Assembly (NCBI GenBank): GCA_020466095.1
Contig: CM035806.1
Location: 145,509,420 to 145,573,419, forward strand
Length of the DNA stretch: 64,000 nucleotides
From: Chlorops oryzae
Taxonomy: Eukaryota > Arthropoda > Insecta > Diptera > Chloropidae
Direction of reading: 5' to 3'
Made by a program: the position numbers and the translations under genes. The notes under the pieces are model-generated. The model worked only from the letters and a program-made list of their open reading frames with translations. It was not told the DNA's origin and did not search any database. The first letter of the stretch is position 1. Each line of letters starts with the position of its first letter. Below are positions 35,037-47,380 of the stretch, piece by piece.

Positions 35037-36451
35037 TGTACCCCTATCCATATTGGGAATATAAACTTTTGATGTTATGAAACCATAAATAATCATATTT
35101 TCATATCCATTGTATACAAATTTGCACTTCTATAACGGAGTGAAATTTATAATGGACATCGGCTTTAGAAGATTTTCTTTGCGATCACACATGTATTGAT
35201 AAGATTTAATAATTTAAATGCACATTACATGAAAATCGGAATAAGAAAATTCAAAAATACATAATTCGACAAATCTTCATTTAAAAAAAAATTATTTTTA
35301 TTTTTAATTTAATTTAATTTAATTTTTAAAAAAATATTTTTAATTCTTTTAAAATTCTGACTTCGAAGTTCTTGAGTTTAAGAGGTTTGTTTTTTTTTTG
35401 GTCATTTAAAATATCAGTTGAAATTTTGGGTTTTATTTAAGATTTTACTTTATGAAATTGTACCTACGTTTTTCTTTTTTTGAAGTCATTTAAAAAAAAA
35501 AAAAAAATTCTTACTTTATATATAAATATTTTTTTTTATCAAACCAGACTTGTTTTTTATAAAAATACCATTATTTAAATTGAAAAATGAAAGAAAAATT
35601 CATGTTAATGTATATACATCAATATTTAAATATTATCTAACTTAAATAATTTTTAATGTGCATAACTTATTTAAAAAATATTAATAATGAAAAATATAAT
35701 CAAGGATTTATTTTTATTTTTTTGTTTTAAAATAAGATATTTTTAATTATATACCATAGACGGCCGTTTAAAATACCTAACTTTTTTCGATTCGAACACA
35801 CGATTGGGCTTTGACATGCTCACACACACACGCACACCGATTTTTTGAAATCTGTTTTTTTTTTTTTGTCGTTATAAAATTTTTCACTGATTCGTGGCAT
35901 TCGTGTCACTGTTCGAAGTGCAGTCAATGTTAATTTGACGTTAATTCTTACAGTTTAAAGAGCATTCAATGTCCCTTCATTATTTTTTGTTTTTGTTTTG
36001 TTTTGTTTTGTTTTTTGTTTTTCAATAAAAATTCTTCATACTGATGTAATGATTTTTTTTAATTTGTACATTAAATACTTTAAAATAATAAACAAGAAAA
36101 CATAAATGAAAAAAAAAAAACAAATATTAAAAAATACCCAGTTAGCTATATATGTCTATGTACGTATAATAATAAATGTTAGTGACTTTTTCATGTACAT
36201 TTTATCCTTGTACATGTGTGCTTAAATTATTCGGAACTACAATATATTATTGCAAAATTCATTGATTACAAATTGCATATATGTAGGTATATGCATGTTT
36301 ATGTATGTATGTACAACTGTTTGAACACATACTTAAATACGTATGCATATGTATATGTTTATGTACATATATGTATGGGTGTATATATGTATATGCTAGA
36401 GGGAAATTACAAAACAATTTTCTATTTTCTATAAATTTCGACTTTTCCATA

Positions 36452-36514
<63 letters not shown>

Positions 36515-37073
36515 ATATATATATATATATTGATTATATATATATATATATATATGTATATATAAACATTTGTTTGTTTATCGATAAATATGCTACCAAA
36601 TATTTTATGTAATCTACCGCAATAAAAGAAAAAAAAATGAAAGCAAGCTTGCTTATGATAGAAAACGAAGGAAAACCCACATAAAATCATTACGGAAAGG
36701 AAATGCCCCCTATCAAAAAGTTATGGTGGCACTTAGCTACAAGATAAGAATTACAAGATAATATGAAAACTAAAAATGAAAGAAAAACTAGAAGCAAAAA
36801 CAAAAACAAAACAACTAAATAATGTAAAAGAAATGAAAATCAAATAAAAGAATGCAATGAAAGCCATCGAAATGATCGTAAGCGAAGATAGAGTTCGATT
36901 ATGACTGGGTTAATTGGTTCGAAATCGATAGAGACTTTGGCAACACCAGACGAAGAAGATTAAATTGAAATTGTAATCGAAATTGTAATCGAAATTGAAA
37001 TCAAAATAAAAATAAAAGCTTTGAAAACAAAAGAAGAATTTAAAAAAAAATAATGCAATACCTACCAAATTAT
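35037..37073. other. Intergenic, extremely AT-rich, with AT dinucleotide tracts
   Basis: Mostly A and T, with a TA/AT microsatellite at about 36452-36560 and TATG repeats at about 36284-36400. Open frames through it are I/Y repeats. No gene is supported. Confidence 0.55.
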
Positions 37074-37296
37074 CAGGGGTGTCACAGAATCCGATAGCTG
37101 TCGGAATCGGAATTTTAGTCGACTGAATTTTCATATATATTTCATAGACAGCCGGATAAAATATGGTTCTGTGCAATTGAGAACCGATAATAGTTCCGAT
37201 TCAAAATTGAAAACAACAAAATTTCTAAATTCTGTATTAAATTTCGATCGTTTTTTATTCCGATTCCGACAGCTATCGGATTCCGCGACACCCCTG
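37074..37296. mobile_element. Hairpin TIR element, CAGGGGTGTC ends
   Basis: A 223-bp element with long inverted ends: CAGGGGTGTCACAGAATCCG on the left, and CGGATTCCGCGACACCCCTG on the right. Pairing continues through GATAGCTGTCGGAATCGGAA. CAGGGG ends suggest hAT, but no 8-bp duplication is evident (flanks end TAT and begin TAT). Confidence 0.75.
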
Positions 37297-37348
37297 TATA
37301 TATGAATATTTGCATATTGTTATGTAAAATGCTACAGCATATATATAA

Positions 37349-37393
<45 letters not shown>

Positions 37394-38192
37394 CTTTATT
37401 TGAGCGAAAGGTTTGATAGGTGCGCTTGTAAAAATTTTGGGCGAGCGTCATTAATCTGTGTGGGGGGCAACGACAATGTACGTATGTACATGTATACATA
37501 TGCGTATGTAGGTTTCAATTGAAATGCTAAAAAAAACTTATAGATATAATTTTAAATTTTAAATTTTTAGTTTTTAATTTTTAATTATAAAAATGTTTAT
37601 TTTTAAATTAAAAAAACAGATGAAAATTATTTTAAAAAATATGAAAAAGATATTTATTTTATTTATATACTTTAATTTTAAAAGAATAAAACAAAACAAA
37701 ACTACAAATCTATGTACTATGCTTATAATATATGTGTATGTTCAATTAAATAAATGTAACTTAAATTAAAAAAAAAAAAAAACTCCCCATTACGAAACAT
37801 TTTCTTTGTTACAGAGATATTACGAAAATTGTTCTTTGGGCTAAGTATAGAACTTGAAATTGTATTATTGATAAAATCCGCGGACAGTTGGTATTTTGAC
37901 TTTTCATCCGGATCGATCCAGCGAATCATCCAGAAAACCATTTCATCAAAAAAAAAAAAAAAAAAAAAATCTTCTATCTTCAAAGAAAAAAATTATTCTC
38001 GAATTTCTCTATGGAGTTGATTAAATTTTCATCTGACCTCTGGTGAGTAAACTACATAATATCAAGACTGATCGTGTCCAAAAGAAGAAAGCTTTCCAAT
38101 CAATGAATTTTACATATCTTTCTACAATAAAAACAAAAAAAAAATAAAAAATATAGCTGAAACTAACAGTGATCTAGTAATCCAGTTAAATA
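37297..38192. other. Intergenic, AT-rich, no gene seen
   Basis: A TA microsatellite at about 37351-37391 and long A runs at 37769-37783 and 37948-37969. Nothing coding was recognised. Confidence 0.5.
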
Positions 38193-38333
38193 CAGTGTAC
38201 TCTCTCTTAAGCGGCCACCTACCGGACCGAAAAATATGTCCGCTTAAGAGGAAAATATTGGATTGGCAGGATCGCCAGATTATTCCCAACAATTTTCCGT
38301 TTAAGAGGGGTATCTGCAAGGAGAGAGTCCACC

Positions 38334-38334
<1 letters not shown>
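38193..38334. mobile_element. pogo-like MITE, CAGTGTACTCTCTCTTAAGC end
   Basis: A 142-bp element between TA dinucleotides (38191-38192 and 38335-38336). The left end CAGTGTACTCTCTC corresponds to the complement of the right end (CGGTGGACTCTCTC), and CTCTTAAGCGG is repeated inside in both orientations. This fits pogo/Tigger-type MITEs. Fragments of the family are at 18758-18885. Confidence 0.65.
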
Positions 38335-38336
<2 letters not shown>

Positions 38337-38366
<30 letters not shown>

Positions 38367-39361
38367 TACATTATACAGTCTCCTTGATTTTTGTGACAAC
38401 CCTGGCTGTTTCACTTCTATAAGACCCAGTGAACATTGCATTCGAAAATTCAAGAGAATATATGTATATTTGGTATTTATCTTAGTGTCCATGCGAAAAT
38501 TTCAGTTTGCGAAACAAAGGTAGAACGTTCTAGAGAGAGGAAGAAGGAAAGGAATTTCACGAATCATTTTAACGGTGCAAATACATTCATATACATATGT
38601 ATGTATGAACGTCCCAAGTGCGAAAGATATGCAGCAGTATCTGAATAATTTGACATCGTTGACTGTGGAGAACGCGCGCTTTAAATTTAATGAAAACATC
38701 ACAATTTCGAAAAAAAAACAGTTCTTCCTCTTCGACCAGCAAAAAAAAAAAATAAAAAATTGTAGAAATGAAAAAAATAAAAAAAATGAAAAAAAATGAA
38801 AAAAATGAGAAAATAAAAAAATAAAAAACTCATTTAATCAATCAGACCGGAGACCGGAGTGTGTTGTCTGAAATGTTTTCGAATGCCTCGACCACTATTA
38901 GTGGCTTCCTGTGCTTATGATGATCGTTTTTGCCGACAAACATACATACGTACGAACAAACATACATACATACGTACATACACATACGCCGTATACGCTC
39001 AGAACATTTCGGAGCATACAACTCTGCAGGCGCGTATGCATTTTAATCGGCCATCAGCAGCATGTACGCATATGTGTGGATGAACAAACATTCGCCTATT
39101 AAAGCATACGTACATACACGCAAAAGGAAACACACACACACATACGAACGCACGCACGAACACGCATAAGTATGAGCATTATGTGGATATCAATGCTTGT
39201 GACGGTTTCCTCTACCATTGTTGGATCTTTTTGACTGTGGGCTTTGTCTCCAGTTTTCTGATTGCAAGCAACGTCATATTGCAATACGCTCTTGCGCACA
39301 GTGGGCCGTTTTTCGATCTACTTAATAGAAAAAAATTACATACCCAGCAGTAATTTCAAGC
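38337..39361. other. Intergenic, no gene seen
   Basis: A TA tract at 38336-38363, A-rich AAAAATGA repeats at 38740-38830, CATACATACG repeats at 38940-38990 and CACACACG at 39130-39165. No gene is supported. Confidence 0.5.
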
Positions 39362-39860
39362 AGGAGCGTACGCAGAGAAAGAGTGCTCTGCTAGTGCCTA
39401 TATTGGCCAGGATGTTAGATTAAGCAATTATAAGACATTAGCGCAAAAAAAAAAAAAAAATTTGGGGGGGGTTTCTTGGAAGATTAGTGAGTTATGATGC
39501 AAAAACCAAAAAAATCCCAAAAATTTATGACTTCCAATTTCGATCAAAATTTATATACTTATACTTAGAATAGTGGCTCTGGGATATCGTAGGGGATGCG
39601 TGCTATGCTCATGATCCCAGGGTCCGAAGTTCGATTCCCGGCACAGGCGAAACGGAGTGTAATGTTCCAAGCGTAGCACTGGGTTTTTCAAAAATCACTT
39701 GTTAGGGGCACACTACATAAAAAGACATACACTCACACAAACACAAGAAAATCTCCTTGGTTTCACAATGGGCCGATTAACGGCCTAAGTGGCAGCCACT
39801 TCAACCTACCTACTTATACTTAGAATAAGTTTCGAATTCTATGAATCTTTGCGATACAAA
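39362..39860. mobile_element. Half-copy of the GGGCGTAGCG long-TIR element, split by a SINE
   Basis: Shares GCAATTATAAGACATTA, the TTTGGGGGGG run and AATTTCGATCAAAATTTATA with the left arm of 30403-31042. It is interrupted by the family B SINE at 39573-39810. The right half of the element was not found. Confidence 0.6.
39573..39810 (+). mobile_element. tRNA-derived SINE, family B, copy 2, with 17-bp target duplication
   Basis: Direct repeats TACTTATACTTAGAATA lie at 39556-39572 and 39811-39827 and bracket the element exactly. It starts GTGGCTCTGGGATATCG, has the B box AAGTTCGATTCCCGGCAC, and ends at GCCACTTCAACCTACC. The 17-bp duplication is typical of LINE-mediated target-primed insertion. 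It matches the copy at 31215. Confidence 0.9.
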
Positions 39861-40124
39861 TTTTTTTTTTTTTTTAACTGATCGTCTCACTGTCAATCAA
39901 AGCAAAACGAAAGGTATGACGGGTTTGTTTTTTCGGCTTTTTATAAATGGGGTTGGCCCGTAATTACGTAAGGGAGATTTTGACACATTTTTCAGCACCC
40001 CCATGTAAGCATGTTTAAGCATAAATCAGACTCCCATGTAAGCCTAATACCAGAAATGGAGTAGAATTTTTCGTGCAGCTATAAAAATGACTTATGACCA
40101 GGATCCATAGCATCATAGTTAGGC

Positions 40125-40332
40125 CAATTCTGAATATTCCCGGGGAACGAATGCCCATGGAATTTATTTTTCTCGAGACTAAAAATCTCTTTTAAATAGA
40201 AAGGGTAAGGAAAATTATGGATATGGGTCAAATACCCATTCCCCATTAAAGTTATTCCTCCACATATTTAAAAAAGAAGAAGAAAAAATTTACTCTCGAG
40301 AAAATTAAATTCCCCGGGAATATTCAGAATCG
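40125..40332. mobile_element. Hairpin MITE, ATTCTGAATATTCCCGGGG ends
   Basis: The left end ATTCTGAATATTCCCGGGGA (about 40126) pairs with TTCCCCGGGAATATTCAGAAT near 40310-40330. TCTCGAGA words lie inward of both ends. About 205 bp, no coding sequence. Confidence 0.7.
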
Positions 40333-40513
40333 AACTGAATAAGTTGTGACTCCTTTGTTGCTGAGGTGCGATATGTTCTACAATGGAAAGAAAAAAACTT
40401 GAATCGTTTTGTGCGTCGACCGATTAATACAACCAAGTTTCGCCGGTCCCTTGAAGATCGTTAGGTATATCCGGACTCTACTGTATGTTTGTAAAATGTG
40501 CTTCCAAACAGTT

Positions 40514-40901
40514 CCCTGCAGGAAATGTCAATAGTGAATCTATACTCGTTCTCTACTGACCGCGTCAACAGTACTACTGACCAGTTACATATACCCGTCG
40601 CAATGCTTTGCGTTATTGACATTTAACATTGAGTTGTCATTGAATGTCAACATTAGACCGAAAAACTATTGACGACCTATTGACGTCGGTAGGTACTATT
40701 ATGTAGACAAAAAGGAGTACTCTTTCGCTTTATAAGGAGACACGTTGTTGACATGGTCAATAAAGATGAACTATACCTCTTGACAGTACAGTTTCTTTAA
40801 TGACACCGCCTATAAATACTGTTGACGTTGGAACTAATTCTCTTGTCTATATTGACGTCAATACAGACATGGGGTCGTATGGTGACAGGCTTCCTGCAGG
40901 G
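40514..40901 (+). mobile_element. CCCTGCAGG element, fourth copy, TT target duplication
   Basis: A 388-bp full-length copy, CCCTGCAGGAAATGTCAATA to GCTTCCTGCAGGG, flanked by TT at 40512-40513 and 40902-40903. Alignable along its length to 10519-10902. Because its flanks are TT and those of the palindrome copies are TA, these are independent insertions. Confidence 0.88.
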
Positions 40902-42262
40902 TTGATATAGGTCCCCTTCGAAAGAAATTCGCAAAATTAAGAGCCTTTACTTATGTATATGTAGGAGCCTTCTTTTTCGCAATCCAAGCACTTGCCCCGT
41001 CCTACTGTGCAACGCTCCTCATCGTCGTCGAGTGCTCGAGTGATGATCGCGTGCATACAAAACCCATGCCGTTACAGTTAAATACATTCGGCCTTTCTTA
41101 CGTACATGGATGTACAATGTACATACATACATACATACATACATACATACATACATACATACATACATACATACATACATACATACAAACGAACGATACG
41201 TACATTTAGTTGGACCCACATTGCACGTCGTACAGACAGAATTACATATTACTGTGTGTATGTATGTATGTATGTTAAAGTGCGTTTGTTGGACAAGCAG
41301 AGGTCCATTGAAAATACGATACAGCAGAGCGTATCTTGCGATTGTAACCATCAATGGTAGATGCTGCTAATGCTGGCGTGATGTGAATCTGGATGTGGAC
41401 GTTGCTGTTGCTGTTGATGTTGATGCTCTGGTTCTATGCTCTTCTTCTGCTCGCTTTCATTTATTTCTGTTGTATTAGTGATCGTTGTTGCTCGCACTGC
41501 CGCTGCCGCTGCTGCTGCGCTGCTGCTGCTGCTGCGGCTAATGACGATTACTCGGCTTCTGGTGCACACCGGGTTCCGAGATATTGCCAGCTCACTATCA
41601 ATCAAACACCGGAAGCAGCTGCTTTAGTTTTATTTTTCCTTTATTGAAGCGGCGGTGGCGAACAGTGGCAATGAAGACGACGACAACAACAACAACAACA
41701 ACAACAACAACGCCGATGATGTTGATAATCGCAAATGCCAAGGAGAGGCCGAAGAAAATAATGAACGAATGAACAAGCGAGCGGTCGAGCGATCGAGCGC
41801 ATGCTCGAATGGAGGAACAAACGGATGGATGAATGAATGAATGAATCGACGGATGCAGAAAAGACAGACGGCGGGGGGGGGGGGAAAAAATACGGAGGGA
41901 TGTTTTAAAGATGCTTTCCGTCGTGCACTTTTCTCCCATCGACTCTTCTCTTCTCTTCTCGTCGCTACTCCGCTCTTCTTTACTCTATGTATCTCGATTT
42001 CTCCTCTCCTGCTCTTCACCACTATTTTCGACGTCATCGTCGTCATCTTCATCGGCTTGTTCAATTTCATTAAAGATAGTGGCGGCGGCGAGGACGTGTT
42101 TTTTTTTTTTTTCTTTCGCTCAGCTGCTTTCCGCGTATGCGAAGTTTTTTCTTCTTCTTTTTCATTTTATAGACATATAGAAAGTCTTGATATTCATTGG
42201 ATGCAAAAAAAAAACATAACGAAAATTTCTCTTCATTCACAAGGATGTGAGAATTCATTTGA
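40902..42262. other. Intergenic, with CATA and triplet repeats
   Basis: A CATA tetranucleotide tract at about 41120-41187, CTG/CCG triplets at about 41405-41540 and CAA triplets at about 41680-41712. Open frames on both strands are translations of these repeats. One stretch (41640-42070) is open in several frames but shows no conserved domain. Confidence 0.5.
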
Positions 42263-42318
42263 AAAAGAGAGCGAGAGAGAAAGGGATAGAGAGAGTGGGA
42301 GTGAGTGGGAGTGAGTGG

Positions 42319-42367
<49 letters not shown>

Positions 42368-42373
42368 GAGAGA

Positions 42374-42422
<49 letters not shown>

Positions 42423-42680
42423 GGTGTGAGAGAGAGGGTGTGAGAGAGAGGGTGTGAGAGAGAGGGTGTGAGAGAGAGGGTGTGAGAGAGAGGGTGTGAG
42501 AGAGAGGGTGAGAGAGTAGAGAGTGAGAGAGAGGAGAGAGAGGTGTGTGAGAGATGAGAGAGAGGGTGTGAGAGAGTGGGTGTGAGAGAGAGAGAGTGAG
42601 CGAAATAGAGCAAGAGAGAGAGAGAAAGAGAGTGAGCGAAATAGAGCAAGAGAGAGAGAGAGTAAGAGAGAGCGAGCGAG
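42263..42680. repeat. GA tract with GAGAGAGAGGGTGT minisatellite
   Basis: About 420 bp of purine-rich sequence. At about 42415-42512 it organises into tandem units of about 16 bp (GAGAGAGAGGGTGTGA). Open frames are S/L or E/R repeats. Confidence 0.9.
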
Positions 42681-43370
42681 AATCTGTAAAAGGCTGATTA
42701 TCTCGGTTCTCCTAATTATCGGCATGGTTTCGGCCTATTCTCTTGTTTCACTTTTAATTTCCACATGAGATTGAGTTGTGCATCATAGGTATCTAAGTCA
42801 ACAAATTGGTATAGATATTAAGTATGTAGTGATTGAGCCGAATACCGAATAATCGGTTAACTGACTATTCGGAACGTAGTAAAGACAAGTTGGGCCTACT
42901 CCGCGACCATATTATGATGTCAAGATAAAAGCTGCCACCGTGCAATAGGTAATCATATTATTTGTTCGTGTTCTCCGAAAATAATTACCGTCAAACCGCC
43001 ATGACTAGATACACTGGAATCTTCCAAATTATGAAAGTCAAAGGCTTTTGTGGACCTGTGGAGAAGTCTCCTGTTTCTAATCAATACAGTTGGAGTTGTA
43101 AAAAAATTCAAACTGTAGAAGTTTGAGTTATAGAACCCTGACTGTGTTACCATTCGAGGTCGACGATTAACTGTAGTAGATACCGCCAGGTCCATATAGG
43201 TACTGCCATATTTATTCTAAGTAAGTATGTAATAACTTAAGAAGAATCCAAATACTGGGCTAATGTGTTAAAATATCATATATTTTCCCCCACCTGTCTG
43301 TATCTCTCAACTTAGTTTTGGTTAAAATTTTGTTTTAGATTGGATCGTAATGCATACATAGTTACATACA
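42681..43370. other. Intergenic, no gene seen
   Basis: Unremarkable AT-rich sequence; no supported gene. Confidence 0.5.
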
Positions 43371-43524
43371 CAGGGACGGACTGGCGGTCAAAGGGCCCAC
43401 CGGGCGTTTGTAAAATGGGGCCCCGTTACCTAAGAAAAAAATGAAAAATTAAAAAATCCTTACTCCATGAGTATTGATCCCAGATACAGCGCACTGGGTT
43501 GCCCGTAGGCCCAGTCCGCCCCTG
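43371..43524. mobile_element. hAT MITE with perfect 8-bp duplication, copy 1
   Basis: A 154-bp element from CAGGGACGGACTGG to CCAGTCCGCCCCTG, flanked by TACATACA at 43363-43370 and 43525-43532. Ends and 8-bp duplication are diagnostic of hAT. It shares CAAAGGGCCCACCGGGCGTT with the copy at 58931-59102. Confidence 0.88.
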
Positions 43525-43532
43525 TACATACA

Positions 43533-44695
43533 TACGTATATTCATGGAAAAAATTCCCTCTTGTAAAAACAAAAGCCTAAAAGGCTTTTCTTATTTATTT
43601 ATTTTTTTTTCAAATATTAACGGCAAATAGAGAACATTTACAATTATGAATGGCATGACCCTCAATTCACATCTGATAAATTGAAGAGCAAGCGCTTTGA
43701 ATCATCATCGTCTGGAATTTAGTAGCAAGTTTTCGTTTTCGTTTTCGTTTTCGTTTTTGTTGTTAAGTTTATTGATATCAACTGAATCATCGAGATACAT
43801 AAGTATTACAATGGGAACCTGCAAATTCGACAAAATCCACACCGCAACGGGTGGCGGAGGCGTTTTCTTTATCACTTCTATTATTCACACTTCTGGTGTC
43901 AAAAGCCATTGTAATAAAGCCATTTAATTAAGCATAGTCGCTGCCGCACTCGCCCCCTCTTCCACACTACATACATAACTACATTTGTGCATACATGTAT
44001 GTATGTAAATACATGTGTGTGCCTTCTATGGCTAAGAGATCAAAAGACCGCCCAAAGAACAAAAGACCAAAGATGCTCTCGTAACGCTATCTCTGTCTCT
44101 TTGTCTCTTTGTCTCTTCGTCTCTTCGTCCCGTTCGGTAGCGGGCGAAGTGAAAGGAGAAAGCTTAATTATTAATCACTTTAATTGATGCACATCATACG
44201 GGGTGCGATTTTGCGCTTCTCTCCTTTGACAAGCGAAGACAAAAGATCGACGACTTTGGGTGTTGGTTGAATGCGCCGACGAAAAACCGCACGTTTCCCG
44301 CAAATTTCGACATAATGGACGGATAAGAATTTCCATTTCCATTTCCATTCGATGCCTTAGACGGAGACATTTGTTTTGTTGTCTAGTGTAATTAAAATGC
44401 AAGCGGTGAACTCGTTAAGCAACGTATCCGGCCTACCTTATTAACCACTTATGTATGTACATACATATGTATATATGAGGCGAGGCTATGGCTATCGATG
44501 TAAAATGCTACACGCGTCGAATACTAAACGGAACGAAACAATATGTGTGCGTTTGTATTCTTTTGTAGATACAGTATTGAGTTGAAAATCGCAAAAATTC
44601 AATTCGATAACATCAAAAATCGCTATTATACTCGCATATACTGTATGAGCATTTGCAAATATAGTGTAAATAAGAATATCATATGCATATCAACA
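43533..44695. other. Intergenic, no gene seen
   Basis: Short repeats of GTTTTC (43731-43757) and CTCTTTGTCT (44090-44130). No gene is supported. Confidence 0.5.
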
Positions 44696-45262
44696 CCCAG
44701 CAGGAAATTTCCTTGAAAATTCAGCCTGACAGAACCGATGATGTCAGGGTGGGTGCCTTTGCAGGCGGTATGCGGTATGACATTTCGTAGGACACTTTCT
44801 ATGACATTTTAAAACAGACTGACAGTGCCTTCTACCGGCCGACATTCGTCTTCGTGGGACTAGAATAAGTCACTGGTGACGCCAAGCAGGACATTTTCAT
44901 GCTATGCGGTGCGATGGCGTATGAAGCATTTGAGAGCAGCGCATCCTCTTTTCTCTCTAAATGTCAATTTCATAGAAATCATTTGAAACTATCTTCTTGT
45001 TATATCTCTTCGTATAATTTGAAAAATATTAGAAACCTTTTTTTTTTTTTTACAATTATTGTTTGCCTCAAAGGGGAATCGAACTCGCGATCTTCGGACT
45101 TTTAGGCTCCACTATACCATGTCACGCTAAGGCTAAACTAGCGCTAAGACCTTATTTGAATTTCAGTATTTAATGAGATTCAAGAACATGAACAGCACCC
45201 TGTTACGATGACATTGTCCCCCAAGGAATTATGCGTGACAATGGGACCTATATGTCTCGATG
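44696..45262. mobile_element. CCCAGCAGG element, 3'-truncated second copy of 3576-4116
   Basis: It begins CCCAGCAGGAAATTTCC and follows 3576-4116 through GCATTTGAGAGCA, CTCTAAATGTCAATTT, the tRNA-like GAATCGAACTCGCGATCTTCGG and GACCTATATGTC. It then breaks off where an ATCGATAG-rich sequence begins. The right terminus is missing. Confidence 0.75.
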
Positions 45263-45370
45263 CAATCTAAAGATGGAGAACGATAGTTGCGACCATCGAT
45301 AGTCTCGATAGTCGATAGTCTGAAATATCGATGGTATCGATAGTACTATCGGAGGATATATTTTAAAATT
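45263..45370. repeat. CGATAG-rich block, opening of the compound repeat region
   Basis: Repeated ATCGATAGTC, GATAGTCGATAG and GTATCGATAGTACTATCG words over about 100 bp. It is the opposite-orientation relative of the blocks at 49130-49205 and 50215-50290. Confidence 0.7.
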
Positions 45371-45737
45371 TAAACTAATTTCATTGGCAAATTGCAAGTG
45401 ATTTCAATCAAGCATGTTTGAGCTGTTTAACATTGAAATATCCACCATTTGAAGGTTTTAAATTTTAAAAATTAATGGTGGTCCTAAAATAATTTCATAA
45501 AATACTGTGCATAAGTATCCCTCCTCATTTAATATCACTTGATAATATACAGGAAGCCGAATTTTAAAGCCTTTCTTACTCAATTCTCCATACTTTGTAA
45601 CCAGCACTGATGCTAGGCCGTATTTTGGTGACTCTTTTCCCTTGGATATTGACAAAAATCTCTTTATTTCTGTTTTCTTTAGGAAAGTTATCACTAAAAA
45701 ATCCCTTGTAAACATTTGATATCATTTTTGGTTAAAG

Positions 45738-46925
45738 GTAAAATCGAAAAAAATCGCTCAAAACGGAAAAACCCCCTCGTTCTGGCATCAGTGCATAGAA
45801 TAAAATTTTAGCATAACGCCTATAATTCTCATTTGGTTGGTAAAATGGGACACTTAAGACTCGCAGAGTTTCTGAAGATTTTTCGAGACTTGAGGAAGCA
45901 GAACGTGCGTAAGTCATAATCATCATCACCATGACCGTCATCATCACCATCATTATCAACGTCATCATCACCAGTGTTGCCAACTCCTCAGATGGAAAAA
46001 GCGCTGATTCATTTTGAAAACGCGCTAAAAAGCACCGGACATCAATGATTCCCAATTTCTATTGGTCCATCTTACAGCTGTTGTGTTAGAAAGCAATACT
46101 TGGCTTACGTTATTACAATGTTAAAAATTGAAGGAAAAACTACTTTGAAAACTTTAATGAACGCAACGAAAAAGCGTTAGATTTCGCGCAAAAATAGTTT
46201 AGCGCTAAAAAGAAGTTTTCGCGCCGCGGGCCTTCCAAAAGCGCTAGATCTAGCGCGAAAATCGCTAAGTTGGCATCACTGCTTACATTAATGGCTCGTT
46301 AAGTCCGGAGGCTGATTTAAAACAAGCCATGTTGGGGTTCGGGGGGACATGGAAGATACAGAAGAAGATTTCAGGGCGATGACAATATCACATCATTTGT
46401 TCTCTTTGTTCGTCTTCGACTTAACTGTACTGTTGTCCTACTCGACTGACATTATAGCAAAAACGGGCTAAGCTTACACACTTAAGCACACTTAGGTGGA
46501 ACATGTCCGATCGTGCAACGATTAAGGTCACGAAAACAATGTACACTTAAAAAAACTCTTGAGCGAGATATTTCCAAATCCGACGGAATGAAAGTCATTC
46601 AAATGAATTCTATCCTGGCCCACTTAAACTCCTCGATGCCTTGGTGCAGCCCGCTGGGAAAATTGTATATTCGTATAATCTTCTTACATGGAACCCACAA
46701 GGGTTAGGAAATACAAGCTATCATGAAGTTTTAGTTGCCTTCCAAAACGCACCGACGCAGAAAAATATTTCAGAAGTGGTTTAGGGCATAACAAAACTGT
46801 CCACCGAGATCATTTTCCCAATCCCCTTTGTGATTTCCCACATTTCGAGGGGGGCTTGAGCCCCCAAAGTCACCCCCGAATACGCTCATAGGTCCCTTTG
46901 ATAGTATTCATCCTGAAAACAATTC
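45738..46925. repeat. Segmental duplicate A, paired with 59647-60430
   Basis: The two copies share GCTCAAAACGGAAAAACCCC, TCTGGCATCAGTGCATAG, a short CATCATCACC run, a 310-bp CAGTGTTGCC...GGCATCACTG element, and TTTAGGG..CCACCGAGATCATTTTC with TGTGATTTCCCACATTTCGA. This copy has about 390 bp (46351-46745) that the other lacks. No reading frame is conserved between them. Confidence 0.8.
45972..46281. mobile_element. CAGTGTTGCCAACT element, hAT-like, copy 1
   Basis: A 310-bp segment with ends CAGTGTTGCCAACT and AGTTGGCATCACTG. The interior is rich in AGCGC words (GCGCTAGATCTAGCGCG). The CAGTG ends are hAT-like; no 8-bp duplication is seen in the present flanks. An equal-length copy is at 59872-60181. 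Confidence 0.65.
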
Positions 46926-47380
46926 GTATCGGCCATTCAGGGTCATTTTTAATATTCGTATTCGTGCCAAATAGTTAAAATATTCCCGATAAATTGTACA
47001 TTTTTTAATTCAAAAAAAAATTCAGCTACTACAATTAAGTTTTCTCACAATAACGTAAAAAAAATTCATAATTTCGAGAATCTAAAAAGTCAGTGCAGAT
47101 TGCTTTTTATTTTTAGAAATATATAAATACTAGTCTCGTAAATTTTCTTGAAAACATTATAAACAGTGGGTCAAATTTTTCAATTTATCCATTGACTCCA
47201 GTCATCAACCATCATCAAACTGTCTTTACCATCAACTGCATCGCGAATCATTAAGCCAGAATATTCGTTATGCGATGAGTTGACAATAATCATCACAATA
47301 TCGGAATCCATATATCCACTTATTGAAATTCGTGCCAATTCACTATCAAAATATCCTGAAACATGTCCAGTTTAAACATC
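46926..47380. other. Intergenic, AT-rich
   Basis: No gene seen; G becomes rare from about 47180 onward as the satellite region is approached. Confidence 0.5.

Noticed and set aside
41598..42070. Overlapping open frames of 110-160 codons around 41.6-42.3 kb
   Set aside because: They arise from CAA/CTG/TTC repeats, exist on both strands, and contain no recognisable domain or exon signals.
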